Assembly: GCF_005404815.1 (NCBI RefSeq)
Contig: NZ_BJDF01000002.1
Location: 1-64,000 of the forward strand
Origin: Companilactobacillus huachuanensis
GTDB taxonomy: Bacteria; Bacillota; Bacilli; Lactobacillales; Lactobacillaceae
Direction: 5' to 3'
Length of the DNA: 64,000 nucleotides
A program made the translations under genes and the position numbers. This document shows, piece after piece, positions 17,148 to 27,375 of this stretch. The notes under the pieces were generated by a model, which had not been told where the DNA came from, made no database searches, and saw only the letters and a program-made list of their open reading frames with translations. How positions within the stretch are numbered: the first letter of the stretch is position 1; every line of letters starts with the position of its first letter.

Positions 17148-19234
17148 TACTTTTGAATATCCTCTTCATAATCTCCGTTTGGACAAATTACTTGACGACC
17201 ACCCTTAACTTTCTTTTCAACTAGGTAATGGCCATCTTTTGGACAATCACGATTAATTGGTTTATCCCATGAAACAAAGTCACAGTCAGGATATCTTGAA
17301 CAACCAAAGAAAATACGGTTCTTCTTAGATTTTCTTTCAATAACTTGGCCTTTTTTACATTTAGGACAAACAACACCGATTTCCTTAACGATTGGCTTAG
17401 TATTACGACAATCTGGAAAACGTGAACAAGCATAGAACTTACCATAACGGCCCATCTTGATAACCATTGGTGCTCCACAGATATCACAATCCATGCCAGC
17501 TGGTTCATCTTTGATCTGGACCTTTTCAATTGTATCTTCAGCAGATTCAAGCTCTTTAGCAAAAGGTTTGTAGTAATGGTCAACGACTTTGACCCAATCT
17601 TCCTTACCTTCTTCAATCTCATCAAGCTCGTCTTCCAAATGAGCGGTAAAGTCAATATTAACGATATCAGGGAAATAATCTTGAATTAAATTATCAACGA
17701 TTTCTCCTAATTCAGTTGGTTCAAAACTCTTACCGTTCAATTTGACGTAATAACGACGTTGAATCGTATCAATTGTTGGCGCATAAGTTGATGGACGACC
17801 AACACCATTTTCTTCCAAAGCTTTGACTAAGGATGCTTCGGTAAATCTTGCAGGTGGCTGTGTGAAATGTTGAGCCGGATCATTAGTTTGTAGCTGAGCA
17901 TCGTCACCTTCATTTAGTTCAGGAAGGATGTTGTCCTTCTTTGAAGTGTCTGATGTGCTTTGGTAAACCTTACGGTATCCCTCAAACTTGATTTTTGAAC
18001 CATTAGCTCTGAACATCACACCATTTTGTGACAAATCAACTGTCATCGTATCAAAAACAGCTGGTGTCATTTGACTGGCAACAAATCTTGACCAAATCAA
18101 GCTGTACAAACGGAATTGATCACGACTAAGGATTTCTTTAAGTGAAGCTGGTGTACGGAAAACTGAAGATGGACGGATAGCCTCATGGGCATCTTGTGCA
18201 CCTTCTTGGTTTTTGTCCTTACGTTCTTTGACAATAGCAAAAGGTTCACCAAACTCTTCATGAATGAACTTAGAAGCTTCTGCTTCGGCTACTTTAGAGA
18301 TACGCTTGGAATCAGTACGCATATAAGTAATTAAACCAACGGTACCTTCCTTACGACCCAAGTTGATTCCTTCATATAATTGTTGAGCAATCATCATAGT
18401 CTTACGAGTCTTGAAGTTTAAACGTTTGTTAGCTTCTTGTTGCAAAGAACTAGTTGTAAACGGTGCGGCAGGCATACGTTTACGTTCTTTTTTTGTGACC
18501 TTATCAATGTTAAAATCTTTTTTCTTATCAATTTTACCTAATACTTCTTGAACTTGAGCATTGTCTTTTAACTCAGCTTTCTTACCGTTCAATCCGTAAA
18601 AATTAGCTTTAAATTTATCTTTATTATGTTTAAAAACTGATTCAATTGTCCAATATTCTTCAGGTATAAATTTCTTAATGTCATTTTCACGTTCAATTAC
18701 TAGTTTTAAAGCAATAGATTGAACACGGCCAGCGCTAAGGCCTTTTTTTACTTTAGCCCAAAGGATTGGAGAAATTGAGTAACCCACTAATCGATCTAAC
18801 ACCCGACGTGCTTGTTGAGCATCGACGAGATTCATATCGATTGAACGAGGTGATTTGAAAGCTTGTTTGACGGTATCTTTGGTAATTTCGTTAAATACCA
18901 CACGATTTTTACCGTCATCTTCAAGACCAAGTAAATGTGAAACATGCCAAGCAATGGCTTCTCCTTCACGATCCGGATCGGCTGCCAGATAAACTCGTTT
19001 GGCTTTTTTGGCTTCTTTTTTAAGATCTTTAATAACTGGACCTTTACCACGAATAGAAATGTACTTTGGTTCGTAGTCATGTTCGATGTCGACACCCATC
19101 TGACTCTTAGGTAAATCACGAACGTGACCCAAACTGGCAACTACGTGATAATTACGTCCCAAATATTTTTCGATAGTTTTTGCTTTTGAAGGTGATTCAA
19201 CAATCACCAAATTCTTCTGCTTAGTTGATGGCAC
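17147..19234 (-). CDS. topA: DNA topoisomerase I
   Basis: The 695-residue type IA enzyme removes negative supercoils. The TOPRIM domain starts with [17 protein letters not shown] and has [12 protein letters not shown] near residue 84-95. The active-site tyrosine is in [12 protein letters not shown] near residue 300. Near residue 583 lie CDICGAPMV and CSRFPDC, then CPKCKKGQ and CSRYPDC, then a degenerate third zinc ribbon (CPKDG, CPNGD). The GTG start at 19234 follows AAAGGAG. dprA ends 112 bp upstream. Confidence 0.97.
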   Translation of the reverse strand: MPSTKQKNLVIVESPSKAKTIEKYLGRNYHVVASLGHVRDLPKSQMGVDIEHDYEPKYISIRGKGPVIKDLKKEAKKAKRVYLAADPDREGEAIAWHVSHLLGLEDDGKNRVVFNEITKDTVKQAFKSPRSIDMNLVDAQQARRVLDRLVGYSISPILWAKVKKGLSAGRVQSIALKLVIERENDIKKFIPEEYWTIESVFKHNKDKFKANFYGLNGKKAELKDNAQVQEVLGKIDKKKDFNIDKVTKKERKRMPAAPFTTSSLQQEANKRLNFKTRKTMMIAQQLYEGINLGRKEGTVGLITYMRTDSKRISKVAEAEASKFIHEEFGEPFAIVKERKDKNQEGAQDAHEAIRPSSVFRTPASLKEILSRDQFRLYSLIWSRFVASQMTPAVFDTMTVDLSQNGVMFRANGSKIKFEGYRKVYQSTSDTSKKDNILPELNEGDDAQLQTNDPAQHFTQPPARFTEASLVKALEENGVGRPSTYAPTIDTIQRRYYVKLNGKSFEPTELGEIVDNLIQDYFPDIVNIDFTAHLEDELDEIEEGKEDWVKVVDHYYKPFAKELESAEDTIEKVQIKDEPAGMDCDICGAPMVIKMGRYGKFYACSRFPDCRNTKPIVKEIGVVCPKCKKGQVIERKSKKNRIFFGCSRYPDCDFVSWDKPINRDCPKDGHYLVEKKVKGGRQVICPNGDYEEDIQK

Positions 19235-19346
19235 GTAAAGGTGCTCCTTTCAAATGGATCAAGTAAAACTGTCAATATATTAATCACAGATTTTTAATTT
19301 TGTCAATTGAAAAGAAAATATATCTCTTCAAAATGACGCCTTGATT

Positions 19347-20165
19347 TTATAAATTATTAAAGTTGATCAGCGGTGTGGCTCCTTCTTCAATTAACCGGTT
19401 ACAACCAACAGACAAAGGTCGATCGATTGGACCAGGAATCGCCAGAACCTCACGATTATTTTCTAAAGCTAAACTAGCAGTAATTAAAGAACCGCTTCTT
19501 TTCCTAGCTTCAGTTATGATAACTTTTTGACTCAAACCCGCAATGATCCGATTTCTTTGGGGGAAATGGAACCGATCAGCGGGCATTTGTGGCGGATATT
19601 CACTGATTACCAGACCATTATTCATAATTTGTTGCTGTAAATCAAGATTTTCTGGAGGATAAACCAAATCTAGACCACAGCCAGTGACAGCGATTGTCTG
19701 TCCGTGATTCTTCAACGTATGTTGATGCGCAAAAGAATCAACGCCTCTTGCTAAACCGCTCACAATAGTATAACGATTTACTAAACGTGGGACAAGCCCG
19801 CCAATGCAACGAAAGCTGTAATCTGTCGCTTTGCGTGCACCAACGATGGCAATACAATCAGTTTTAAGTAAAGCAATCTTTCCTGAAAAAAACAAGAGCG
19901 CGGGTGGATTATAAATAGTTCTTAATAGTTGCGGATACTCATCATCCAGATAATTGATTGCCGGTGGTAAAACTTTTGGCAAACGTTCTAATAATAGTAG
20001 AAACTGGTTATATTTTCCATGATTCCAAACAGTTTTCAAAAAATTGCACGCCTCAGATTCTAGATTAGCACTATTTATTGAAATTTTAATAATATTTAGC
20101 ATTATCTGATTGGACATCATGCCAGTCATTCTGCATCTGATTAAGAAATCTGTCAATTTTGTCAT
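19347..20165 (-). CDS. dprA: DNA-processing protein DprA
   Basis: About 272 residues with the Rossmann-like DprA/Smf fold: IAIVGARKATDYS, VSGLARGVDSFAHQHTL, GCGLDLVYPPEN and ITEARKRSGSLITASLA. It loads RecA onto incoming single-stranded DNA in transformation. The start is uncertain. ATG at 20165 fits homology, with GGGAG 14 bp upstream; GTG at 20180 and ATG at 20177 sit too close to that ribosome site. It lies between rnhB and topA, the usual order. No C-terminal winged-helix (DML1) domain is evident, since the protein ends after the Rossmann fold. Confidence 0.92.
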   Translation of the reverse strand: MTKLTDFLIRCRMTGMMSNQIMLNIIKISINSANLESEACNFLKTVWNHGKYNQFLLLLERLPKVLPPAINYLDDEYPQLLRTIYNPPALLFFSGKIALLKTDCIAIVGARKATDYSFRCIGGLVPRLVNRYTIVSGLARGVDSFAHQHTLKNHGQTIAVTGCGLDLVYPPENLDLQQQIMNNGLVISEYPPQMPADRFHFPQRNRIIAGLSQKVIITEARKRSGSLITASLALENNREVLAIPGPIDRPLSVGCNRLIEEGATPLINFNNL

Positions 20166-20216
20166 AAGAAAAAACATCACTCCCTTGAAATAAAATTACG
20201 GAAGTGATGTTCATTT

Positions 20217-20990
20217 TTAATATAATTTATTAGTTTTTTTAACGGGTGAAAAGCTCAAACGATGGATTTTAGTTCTACCAACAGTATCTAAGGCTTCTAA
20301 ATGTTCTTTCGTACCATAGCCATCATTTCTTTCGAAGCCAAATTCAGGATAAATATGACTGTACATCGTCATTAGACGATCTCTGGCAACTTTGGCAACA
20401 ATACTAGCTGCTCCAATACTCAAGGATTTGGAGTCACCTTTGATCAATTTAGTCTGAGGGATGTCAACTGGTATAGTCATTGCGTCAACTAAAATATGGT
20501 CAGGTTCTAGATACAAATTATTGATGGAATCAGCCATTGTAAGCTCAGTTGCGTGATAAATATTTTGGGTATCAATCAGATGTGGGCTCCCTACTCCGAT
20601 ACTAATATCAATTGCCTGATCACAAATTTGTTTGTAAAGTTCAGCCCGCTTGTTGCCAGATAACTTTTTAGAGTCATCAACTTCATACAAAGTATTATCG
20701 GATGGCAAAATAACCGCTGCTGTAACGACTGGTCCAGCTAACGGTCCTCTACCAACTTCATCAACACCAGCTACGACTGCACCGTTATCCCAATAAGGTT
20801 TTTCTAAAAATTCTTTTTGGTGAAAACGGGTGATCAATTCCTGATGTTTGGTCTGTTTTTTATAATATTGCTCTAATAATTTTTTTATTCCATTACGTGG
20901 ATCTTCTGATAGTTCAGTTAATAATTCACTATCAACTTCGTCAACAGATAGTATCTCCTTAACAGCTTTAACAGTGTACTTATTCTTCAT
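20217..20990 (-). CDS. rnhB: Ribonuclease HII
   Basis: About 257 residues. It removes RNA from RNA-DNA hybrids and single ribonucleotides. The metal-binding acidic residues lie in VAGVDEVGRGPLAGPV near residue 74-89, in DDSKKLSGNKR, and in the Asp of ILVDAMTIP. The GDSKSLSIGAASIVAKVARD motif is typical of HII. The 70-residue N-terminal extension is the substrate-binding region of Gram-positive HII. The ATG at 20990 (GGGGAG before it) overlaps the end of rbgA by 11 bp. Confidence 0.96.
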   Translation of the reverse strand: MKNKYTVKAVKEILSVDEVDSELLTELSEDPRNGIKKLLEQYYKKQTKHQELITRFHQKEFLEKPYWDNGAVVAGVDEVGRGPLAGPVVTAAVILPSDNTLYEVDDSKKLSGNKRAELYKQICDQAIDISIGVGSPHLIDTQNIYHATELTMADSINNLYLEPDHILVDAMTIPVDIPQTKLIKGDSKSLSIGAASIVAKVARDRLMTMYSHIYPEFGFERNDGYGTKEHLEALDTVGRTKIHRLSFSPVKKTNKLY

Positions 20991-21834
20991 AGAACTCCCC
21001 AGGAATATCAAACGTCAGACGACCCAATTTTAATTTGCGGACATCATCAATGATTCGACGAGAAGCTCTATCATAGTCATCCTTGTACCCGAATTTATTA
21101 GTCAGGTTCATCAATAACTCGGGAGTAGTGTGATTAAAAATATCGGTATTAGTTAAGCCATAGGCTTCCTGTAATTGGTCCATATAGTGGGTCTCAAGGA
21201 AGTTTAGAGCATAAATGGCAACATCATCAGGTGCATAGATTTTATCCTTAATAGCGCCAGACAGAGCCAATTTCATACCAACTTTAGGATCATCGATTTT
21301 GGGCCAAAGAATACCTGGAGTATCCAATAAATCGATACCGATATTAGTTTTCAACCAATTCTGATTCTTAGTAACACCAGGCTTATTACCAGTAACAGCC
21401 ACATTTTTACCTACTAAACGATTCAAAATAGTTGATTTCCCGACATTAGGAATTCCGATACACATGGCCTTGATCTGATAATTCTTGACACCATTACTCT
21501 CATAGCGTTCGATCTTGTCAGATAACTCAGATCTGATCAGACTCTTAATTTGACCAAGGCCCTTGTTATGCTTAGCATCCAACTCAATTGAGTTAGTACC
21601 TTCTTGTTGAAAATTGATTTTCCAATCCTTGGTAACTTTAGGATCAGCCAAATCAGACTTATTTAAAATAATAATATGTTTCTTTTGATCAATAATTTGT
21701 TCCAAAACGGGATTTCTTGATGAGAAAGGCAATCTCGCATCAACAATTTCCAACACAATATCGACTAATTTCAATCGATCTTGTACTTGATTCTTTGCCT
21801 TGTTCATATGTCCGGGATACCATTGTAGTGCCAT
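20980..21834 (-). CDS. rbgA: Ribosome biogenesis GTPase RbgA (YlqF)
   Basis: About 284 residues, a circularly permuted GTPase needed for late 50S assembly. The permuted order is visible: G4 LNKSDLAD, then G1 [16 protein letters not shown], then the G3 DTPGILWP. The N-terminus ALQWYPGHMNKA is family-typical. The start at 21834 is preferred over GTG 21843 because TAGGTG then lies at a usable distance. It is followed with overlap by rnhB, a conserved pair. Confidence 0.96.
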   Translation of the reverse strand: MALQWYPGHMNKAKNQVQDRLKLVDIVLEIVDARLPFSSRNPVLEQIIDQKKHIIILNKSDLADPKVTKDWKINFQQEGTNSIELDAKHNKGLGQIKSLIRSELSDKIERYESNGVKNYQIKAMCIGIPNVGKSTILNRLVGKNVAVTGNKPGVTKNQNWLKTNIGIDLLDTPGILWPKIDDPKVGMKLALSGAIKDKIYAPDDVAIYALNFLETHYMDQLQEAYGLTNTDIFNHTTPELLMNLTNKFGYKDDYDRASRRIIDDVRKLKLGRLTFDIPGEFYEE

Positions 21835-21857
21835 TACCATCACCTATTTCTGTCAAT

Positions 21858-22082
21858 TTATTTTTTATCTATTTCTTGATACTTTTGAAATGCTTCGTCA
21901 AAAATCGTCATGCTAGGCAGATACCCGGCATTCAATTCTAAATATTCTGATAACTTTTGATAATTCTGCTCTTGCTTAGGAAAAGATGTATCGTGAAAAG
22001 CATTGTTCGCAAATTCTGCTTCTGGTTCGACACTATCCGCATTGCGAAGAGTCATTAAAAACTCATAAAAACTGCGTCTCAT
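21858..22082 (-). CDS. YozE family protein (UPF0346)
   Basis: The 74-residue soluble protein of the YozE family ([11 protein letters not shown] at the start, [16 protein letters not shown] in the middle). The family has a compact helical fold and no established function. A perfect AAGGAG lies 5 bp before the ATG. It sits between ypmS (12 bp) and rbgA (about 23 bp) and is probably cotranscribed with them. Confidence 0.88.
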   Translation of the reverse strand: MRRSFYEFLMTLRNADSVEPEAEFANNAFHDTSFPKQEQNYQKLSEYLELNAGYLPSMTIFDEAFQKYQEIDKK

Positions 22083-22094
22083 ATGGACTCCTTC

Positions 22095-22688
22095 CTACTG
22101 GTTATTCGTAATTTTACTATTCATTACTTCAAAGGACAATTTGTTATTTTTCAAATCAATTTTTTTGGCACGAATACCATAGCCGTCTTTAGTAGTAAAT
22201 TTAGTAAATTTCAACAAAATAGTCTTAGATTTGCCATCAATGCTGACCCATTCCGGAGTTTTAAAACTATTCTTAATATAATTCATTACAAAGGAAATTG
22301 GCAATGATAAATCACCAATTTTCATTTCTTTAGCTTGTAAAAGGACATCCCCATTAGTCTTGGCGTATGGTTGCATTAAAATCGTAAAATGAATTTTGGC
22401 ACCTAAGAAGGCAATAGTTCCCTTTAATTCGGCATCTTTTTTCAAAATCAATTGATAATCAGTTTTGCCATCATTTAAAGTATTCTTCAAGTAGTATTGC
22501 GCCATCTTATTTGCTTCTTGCTTATTCATATCAACTGTGAAGACACGTTCATTTTGATTAGGGATGGTTGATGAAACTTGATAATTATCCGATGATGAAC
22601 TAAAAACTTTCGTACCTACATAACCGAAACCAATGACGATAATTGCTGCTAAAGCGATAAATGCGTATTTCCAATAATTTCTTTTCAT
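22095..22688 (-). CDS. YpmS family membrane-anchored protein (DUF2140)
   Basis: About 197 residues with one N-terminal membrane segment (YAFIALAAIIVIGFGYV) and an extracellular domain with FTVDMNKQEANKMAQYYL, typical of YpmS. In Bacillus this gene neighbours ypmR and degV, as it does here. Function is unknown, and an envelope-associated role is inferred from topology and partner. The ATG at 22688 starts 2 bp after the GDSL hydrolase stop. Confidence 0.82.
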   Translation of the reverse strand: MKRNYWKYAFIALAAIIVIGFGYVGTKVFSSSSDNYQVSSTIPNQNERVFTVDMNKQEANKMAQYYLKNTLNDGKTDYQLILKKDAELKGTIAFLGAKIHFTILMQPYAKTNGDVLLQAKEMKIGDLSLPISFVMNYIKNSFKTPEWVSIDGKSKTILLKFTKFTTKDGYGIRAKKIDLKNNKLSFEVMNSKITNNQ

Positions 22689-22690
22689 GA

Positions 22691-23539
22691 TTATTTGTAA
22701 AGCCACTCCTTTGTAGTCCCGTTTACTTTTTCAAAGACTTTGTCTGTCATCATATCATAACCGGTACCATTTGGATGGAAGTGGTCCTTTGTATATAGAT
22801 ATGGATTGCTACCAGTTTTCTTGATTTTCTTAGTGATACCTTTAGGCTGATATAAATCATTAATATCAACAAAGTAAGTGTCATTAACTGTGCTTGCCAC
22901 TTTTGCTGAGGCTTTATTCCAATTGATAAAGGCTGTTTTGGCGTTTTTGACATTGCTCAAATAAATACTGAACGGATTGTAAATACCAATCAAATAAATT
23001 GGGGCATCATTATTATATGCTCTAATATCAGTCAATAATTGTTTTAGTCGCTTGTCGAATTGAACTTGCTCGTCTGCAATATTACCAGCTGTCAAATCTA
23101 GTCCTTTACGTTGCAATAAATGCATGAAATCATTACCGCCAACAGTTACTGTGATAATGTCTGCCTTTGGTAGATCCTGATGCATCTTATTGTCAGATTT
23201 GATTCTTGCCATAATTTGTTGACTAGTATCACCCGAAACACCGTAGTTATGTGATTCGGTTTTAACTTTATACTTTTTTTGAATCCGTTGAGTCAAGCGA
23301 GTAACATACCCGCCACCAACAGATTTGGAATCACCAACACCTTGGGTCAATGAGTCACCGACTGCCACAATACTGATATTCGTCTTCTTAGGAATAACTT
23401 TTTTCTTAGGTTTTGTTTTTTTAATCGTTTTTGTTTCAGTAACTTGTTGCTGATTATGATTAACAAAATAGTATGTTCCACCACCAGCAGCAATTACTAA
23501 AATAATTAATATTATGATCCAAATATTCTTTTTCTTCAT
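22691..23539 (-). CDS. SGNH/GDSL hydrolase, membrane anchored (YpmR-like)
   Basis: The 282-residue protein has an N-terminal membrane anchor (IWIIILIILVIAAGGGTYYF) and a lysine-rich stretch, then a GDSL hydrolase: block I VAVGDSLTQGVGD (Ser nucleophile), block II GVSGDTSQQ, block III TVGGNDFMH and block V DHFHPNGTGYDMM (Asp and His). It is probably an exported esterase or lipase acting at the envelope, with unknown substrate. ypmS follows after 2 bp. degV lies upstream but is separated by a terminator. Confidence 0.88.
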   Translation of the reverse strand: MKKKNIWIIILIILVIAAGGGTYYFVNHNQQQVTETKTIKKTKPKKKVIPKKTNISIVAVGDSLTQGVGDSKSVGGGYVTRLTQRIQKKYKVKTESHNYGVSGDTSQQIMARIKSDNKMHQDLPKADIITVTVGGNDFMHLLQRKGLDLTAGNIADEQVQFDKRLKQLLTDIRAYNNDAPIYLIGIYNPFSIYLSNVKNAKTAFINWNKASAKVASTVNDTYFVDINDLYQPKGITKKIKKTGSNPYLYTKDHFHPNGTGYDMMTDKVFEKVNGTTKEWLYK

Positions 23540-23560
23540 TTATAATCCATCTTTCAAAAA

Positions 23561-23584
23561 AAAGCTGATGAAATCATCAGCTTT
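23561..23584. terminator. Terminator overlapping the degV stop
   Basis: Stem AAAGCTGATG/CATCAGCTTT with loop AAAT has an A tract on the plus strand. It covers the first two bases of the minus-strand stop codon of degV. Confidence 0.75.
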
Positions 23585-24425
23585 ACTCTGTATAAAATTC
23601 AATTGCGAAGGCACCTGAACCGGCATGTGTAGCAATTACCGGACTTGTTACACGAATTAATAACGGTACATTCGGTACAATTTCAGCCAACTTCTCCTTG
23701 AGTTCGTTCACATAATCCATTTTATCAACGTATGAAATACCAATTGCTTTGATATTTTCTAAGCTCTTGATTTCTTCCATAACATTGTTCATATACTTTT
23801 CAATTGTTTTACGGCCACGACCACGTTTAGCGATATCAAGACTATTGTTTTTAACAATCAAAACTAAGTTGATATTTAGAAGTGTTGAGAGTGTTCCAGC
23901 AAAACGGCTCAAACGTCCACCACGCAAGATGTTTTCAATACTTGTAACGCCCATGTATAAGTAGGTATGGTCACGTACCTTTTGAACAGCTTCCTTAATT
24001 TCAGCAACAGACTTACCCTCTTGCGCCATTTTAGCAGCTTTGATAACTTGGAAACCTTGAGCACGATCAGTAAATTCAGTATCAATTACTTCGAAATTAC
24101 GATCAGTCATATCAGCCACTTGACGAGCAGCATTAATAGTACCACTGATTGCTGGGGTCATGATCAAAGCTAAAATATCCGTATAGTCTTCTGGGACATC
24201 ATCAATAACCTTCATAAAAGTACCGATCGATGGTTGAGATGTTTTGGGTAGTTCTTTTGATGAATCCATTTCTTCAACGAATTTTTCTCTTGTAATATCT
24301 ACGCCATCAGTATAAGTCTTGTCGTCAATACTAATTGTTAAAGGAACAATGCCAATATCATATTTTTCTATTTCTTCTGGTGTTAATTGTACCGATGAAT
24401 CGGCAAGGATTTTTACTTTACTCAT
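23583..24425 (-). CDS. DegV family fatty-acid-binding protein
   Basis: The 280-residue two-domain EDD-fold protein. The N-terminal motif ILADSSVQLTPEE and the TSQPS loop around residue 62 are family signatures. DegV/FakB proteins hold a fatty acid for phosphorylation by FakA. Several paralogues are usual per genome, and this one cannot be matched to a specific acid. An extended -10 (TG-T-TATAAT; hexamer at 24460-24465 on the minus strand) lies about 35 bp upstream of the ATG, with AGAGGG as ribosome site. Confidence 0.9.
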   Translation of the reverse strand: MSKVKILADSSVQLTPEEIEKYDIGIVPLTISIDDKTYTDGVDITREKFVEEMDSSKELPKTSQPSIGTFMKVIDDVPEDYTDILALIMTPAISGTINAARQVADMTDRNFEVIDTEFTDRAQGFQVIKAAKMAQEGKSVAEIKEAVQKVRDHTYLYMGVTSIENILRGGRLSRFAGTLSTLLNINLVLIVKNNSLDIAKRGRGRKTIEKYMNNVMEEIKSLENIKAIGISYVDKMDYVNELKEKLAEIVPNVPLLIRVTSPVIATHAGSGAFAIEFYTE

Positions 24426-24722
24426 TTTATCCCTCTTTCATAGGGTCTTAATTGTTTCAATTATAACAAACTTATTCTGGGTAAATTACAATTTATTAAC
24501 TATTTTCATGAATTCCTATAATTATTTTCAAGTTAATATTACATGGTATATGGCGCTTTTGAACTACCAACCGAAAAATTTGAATAGTGGGGTAACATTT
24601 ATGATTTGATCTGTACTCGAAATATTGATATAAACTTTCAACTTTTAGTTTTGAAAAATAAAAATACTTATTCATTGATAAAATAGTTTGTTTGAATACA
24701 ATATAGATTTAATAACATAATA

Positions 24723-25034
24723 TTTGAAGGGTGAAAAATCAATCTAGCCATTGCTATCACAGGCTTAGAGTTAATTTATTTAAATAATCAGAAATCTTCA
24801 TTTTATTCCCGTTATTAAAAAAATAAACTAGTTGGAAGAGCTGAGAGTATTCATTTGCAGCGAAAGTGGCGTTATTGCTTCAGCAATTACACCACCGGGC
24901 GCGTTGAAGACTAGCGGGTTTTGCGAGGCTTCAACCGAGGTTCGAGACCGCTTTCTGGCTCGGGCCGTTCCGCGCAGCAATTGAATACTCTCAGCTCTGG
25001 AAACGGCATAGTTACCTAAACTTTCAACCTTTAG
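24723..25034 (+). mobile_element. Repeat element copy A (MITE-like, structured core)
   Basis: A 312-bp copy with a perfect 8-bp target duplication ACATAATA (24715-24722 and 25035-25042). The right terminal repeat CTTTCAACCTTTAG is intact and the left one is degraded (TTTGAAGGG-TGAAAAAT). An AT-rich left arm (24740-24835) precedes the GC-rich folded core (24836-24998). It sits between the divergent degV and hemolysin III genes. A stray right-end sequence (TTTCAACTTTTAG near 24632) suggests an older remnant beside it. Confidence 0.85.
24836..24998 (+). ncRNA. Putative structured RNA core, copy A
   Basis: The closing stem AGAGCTGAGAGTATTCA pairs with TGAATACTCTCAGCTCT. The first hairpin apex is TTGC-TTCA-GCAA, framed by GTGG and CCAC. 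The GTTGAAG/CTTCAAC stem and the CCGAG/CTCGG stem follow. The apex bases differ from other copies but still pair. Transcription is not shown. Confidence 0.5.
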
Positions 25035-25242
25035 ACATAATATTATCAATCATAATATAATTCAAAATCTAGACCTCAAAAATATCAACAAATACACTAT
25101 CCGGATGAGTTGAGAAATATTTACGATATTAATTATTGTGCAGTTCCTTAGGTCGTAATATATGTTATTTACGCAATATTGCTATTACATAAAAGGTATA
25201 TAATAATTAATGAAACTAGTTAAAACAATTGGAGCTTTTAAA

Positions 25243-25893
25243 ATGTCAAAAAAAAGTAATTTCTCAAGAGCATATTTGATTACTGACCAAGTGTTCAGTG
25301 CAGTAACTCATGGAATCGGCATCATTTTAGCGATAATCGGATCAGTCTTCCTACTGATTAAAGGTTTCCATCAGGGCAATCCACTCAACATTACAGCTTA
25401 CTTTATATACGCATTCACACTGTTCTTCTTATACTTGAGTTCAACGCTCTTTCACAGTTTGTATTTCACTCGAGCCAAAAAGGTTTTTCAAATCTTTGAC
25501 CACAGTTCGATTTTTCTTATGATTGCTGGAACCTATACACCATACTGTCTAATTGCCCTACATTCAGCTTTTGGATACAGTATATTGGCTTTCATCTGGC
25601 TCTTAGCAATTGGTGGAATTCTTTATAAAATTTTCAATGTGGGACGTTTTAAGTATTTTGAAACTCTGCTATATGTCTTGATGGGATGGGCCATTATTAT
25701 TGCAATGAAACCACTCTATCAGGCTATCGGTGGAACGGGCATCGCGCTACTTGTTGCTGGTGGTATCGCCTTTACATTAGGAGCTTGTCTATACTTGATG
25801 AAAAATCTCAAATATATTCACGTGATTTGGCACATTTTCGTCATGATTGGTACAGCATTGATGTACTTTTCAGTTTACTTATTTGTTGTTTAA
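25243..25893 (+). CDS. Hemolysin III family membrane protein (PAQR)
   Basis: About 216 residues with seven predicted membrane segments. PAQR/hemolysin III marks are AVTHGIGIILAIIG near the N-terminus, SSTLFHSLYF with the Ser and His of the family metal site, FDHSSIFLMIAGTYTP, and HVIWHIFVMIG near the end. Haemolysis is not established for most members, and a membrane hydrolase or lipid-related role is suspected. The ATG at 25243 follows GGAGC at good distance, and an ATG at 25210 is possible but lacks a ribosome site. Its 5' region borders element copy A. Confidence 0.85.
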   Translation: MSKKSNFSRAYLITDQVFSAVTHGIGIILAIIGSVFLLIKGFHQGNPLNITAYFIYAFTLFFLYLSSTLFHSLYFTRAKKVFQIFDHSSIFLMIAGTYTPYCLIALHSAFGYSILAFIWLLAIGGILYKIFNVGRFKYFETLLYVLMGWAIIIAMKPLYQAIGGTGIALLVAGGIAFTLGACLYLMKNLKYIHVIWHIFVMIGTALMYFSVYLFVV

Positions 25894-25916
25894 CAAACAG
25901 TGTAAAATGTAAATTT

Positions 25917-26405
25917 CTAAATTTTTTGATAAGTCTCGAAGGTATATGGATAGATATTTTTATCATCCACGATACCTTCTTTTTTTTCAATTAAGTTAAA
26001 TTTGTTGTAATCGATTTCAACCATTTTGGTATCACCATTGAACTCATGATTTATCTTGGTCAGATACAATCGGTCTACATCATCGGCAAAAATCTTAAAA
26101 ATTCCTTCGCCACCGATAATCATTACCTCTTCGTCTGATTTTACATACTGTGATAATTGGCTCTTATTAGCCAACAATACAACAGAATCTGGAACTTGAT
26201 AATTAGGATTACGCGAAATAACGATATTCAACCGGTTTGGCAACGGTCCATTAGGAAAGCTTTCATAAGTCTTCCTACCCATGACGATTGGATGTCCCAT
26301 TGTAACGTCTTTGAATCGTTTCATATCATTAGGTAACTTCCAAGGTAAATGACCATTTTTCCCGATAATATGGTTTTTATCTTCAGCCCAAACAAAACTT
26401 ATCAT
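25917..26405 (-). CDS. dfrA: Dihydrofolate reductase
   Basis: The 162-residue enzyme reduces dihydrofolate with NADPH. Typical motifs are SFVWAEDKNHIIGKNGHLPWKLPNDMKRF (given in part: IIGKNGHLPWKLPNDM), VMGRKTYESF, and IIGGEGIF for the cofactor. The active-site acidic residue is the Asp in LPNDMKRF. The gene follows thyA by 9 bp, which pairs methylene-tetrahydrofolate use with dihydrofolate recycling. Confidence 0.96.
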   Translation of the reverse strand: MISFVWAEDKNHIIGKNGHLPWKLPNDMKRFKDVTMGHPIVMGRKTYESFPNGPLPNRLNIVISRNPNYQVPDSVVLLANKSQLSQYVKSDEEVMIIGGEGIFKIFADDVDRLYLTKINHEFNGDTKMVEIDYNKFNLIEKKEGIVDDKNIYPYTFETYQKI

Positions 26406-26414
26406 TTTATTCTC

Positions 26415-27365
26415 CTAGACGGCAACTGGTGCTTTAATAGCAGGTTGCGGATTATAATCAGTAACACGAATGTCCTTGGCATCAATTTCAAAAATACTCT
26501 TGTCACTGTTGATTTCAAGTTGCGGACCCATTACCGGTATCCGGCTGAGTTGTGTCTTAACTTGTTCAATATGATTGGAATAAATATGGGCATCACCCAA
26601 TGTATGAACGAATTCCCCAACTTCCAAACCAGTTTCACGAGCAATCAAATGAGTTAATAGAGCATAACTGGCAATGTTAAAGGGAACCCCCAAAAATAAA
26701 TCCCCACTTCTTTGATATAACTGACAAGAGAGTTTGCCATCGTTGACATAAAATTGAAACAACGTATGACATGGAGGTAAAGCCATTGTTGGTACGTCCT
26801 CCGGATTCCAAGCACTGACAATCAGACGTCTCGAATCAGGAGTCTTTTTGATCTGTTCAATAACATTCTTGATTTGATCAATCACACCACCGTCACGCTT
26901 TTGCCAATGACGCCATTGTGCACCGTAAACATCCCCTAAATTACCGAATTTTTCAGCAAATTCAGGATTATTTAAAATACTGTCATCAAACTTACTTTTT
27001 TCCATCTTGTACGCTTGATCAAACTCATCATCGATTAAACTGCGGCGACCAAAATCAGTCATATCTGGACCTTGATAATCGTTACTCTCAATATAATTTT
27101 TAAAAGCCCATTCATCCCAAATATGGTTGTTATGTTCTAACAAATACTTGATATTAGTATCGCCATGCAAAAACCATAACAACTCACTCTTAATTAGACC
27201 AAAAGGAATTTTCTTTGTTGTCAATAGTGGAAACGACTCCTGCAAATCAAAACGCATTTGATAACCGAAAGTACTAATCGTACCAGTTCCAGTCCGATCA
27301 CTCTTTTTGTGACCGTGTTCTAAAACATATTTCAATAAATCCAAATATTGTTGTTCATTATGCAT
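26415..27365 (-). CDS. thyA: Thymidylate synthase
   Basis: About 316 residues, the long Lactobacillus-type enzyme with an insert in the small domain. It methylates dUMP using methylene-tetrahydrofolate. Motifs are [12 protein letters not shown] for phosphate binding, the catalytic cysteine in [13 protein letters not shown], the Arg pair in [29 protein letters not shown], and the C-terminal IKAPVAV that closes the active site. The ATG at 27365 is at proper distance from AGGAG, while the ATG at 27371 is too near. The ABC-F gene ends about 10 bp upstream. Confidence 0.97.
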   Translation of the reverse strand: MHNEQQYLDLLKYVLEHGHKKSDRTGTGTISTFGYQMRFDLQESFPLLTTKKIPFGLIKSELLWFLHGDTNIKYLLEHNNHIWDEWAFKNYIESNDYQGPDMTDFGRRSLIDDEFDQAYKMEKSKFDDSILNNPEFAEKFGNLGDVYGAQWRHWQKRDGGVIDQIKNVIEQIKKTPDSRRLIVSAWNPEDVPTMALPPCHTLFQFYVNDGKLSCQLYQRSGDLFLGVPFNIASYALLTHLIARETGLEVGEFVHTLGDAHIYSNHIEQVKTQLSRIPVMGPQLEINSDKSIFEIDAKDIRVTDYNPQPAIKAPVAV

Positions 27366-27375
27366 GATCATTCTC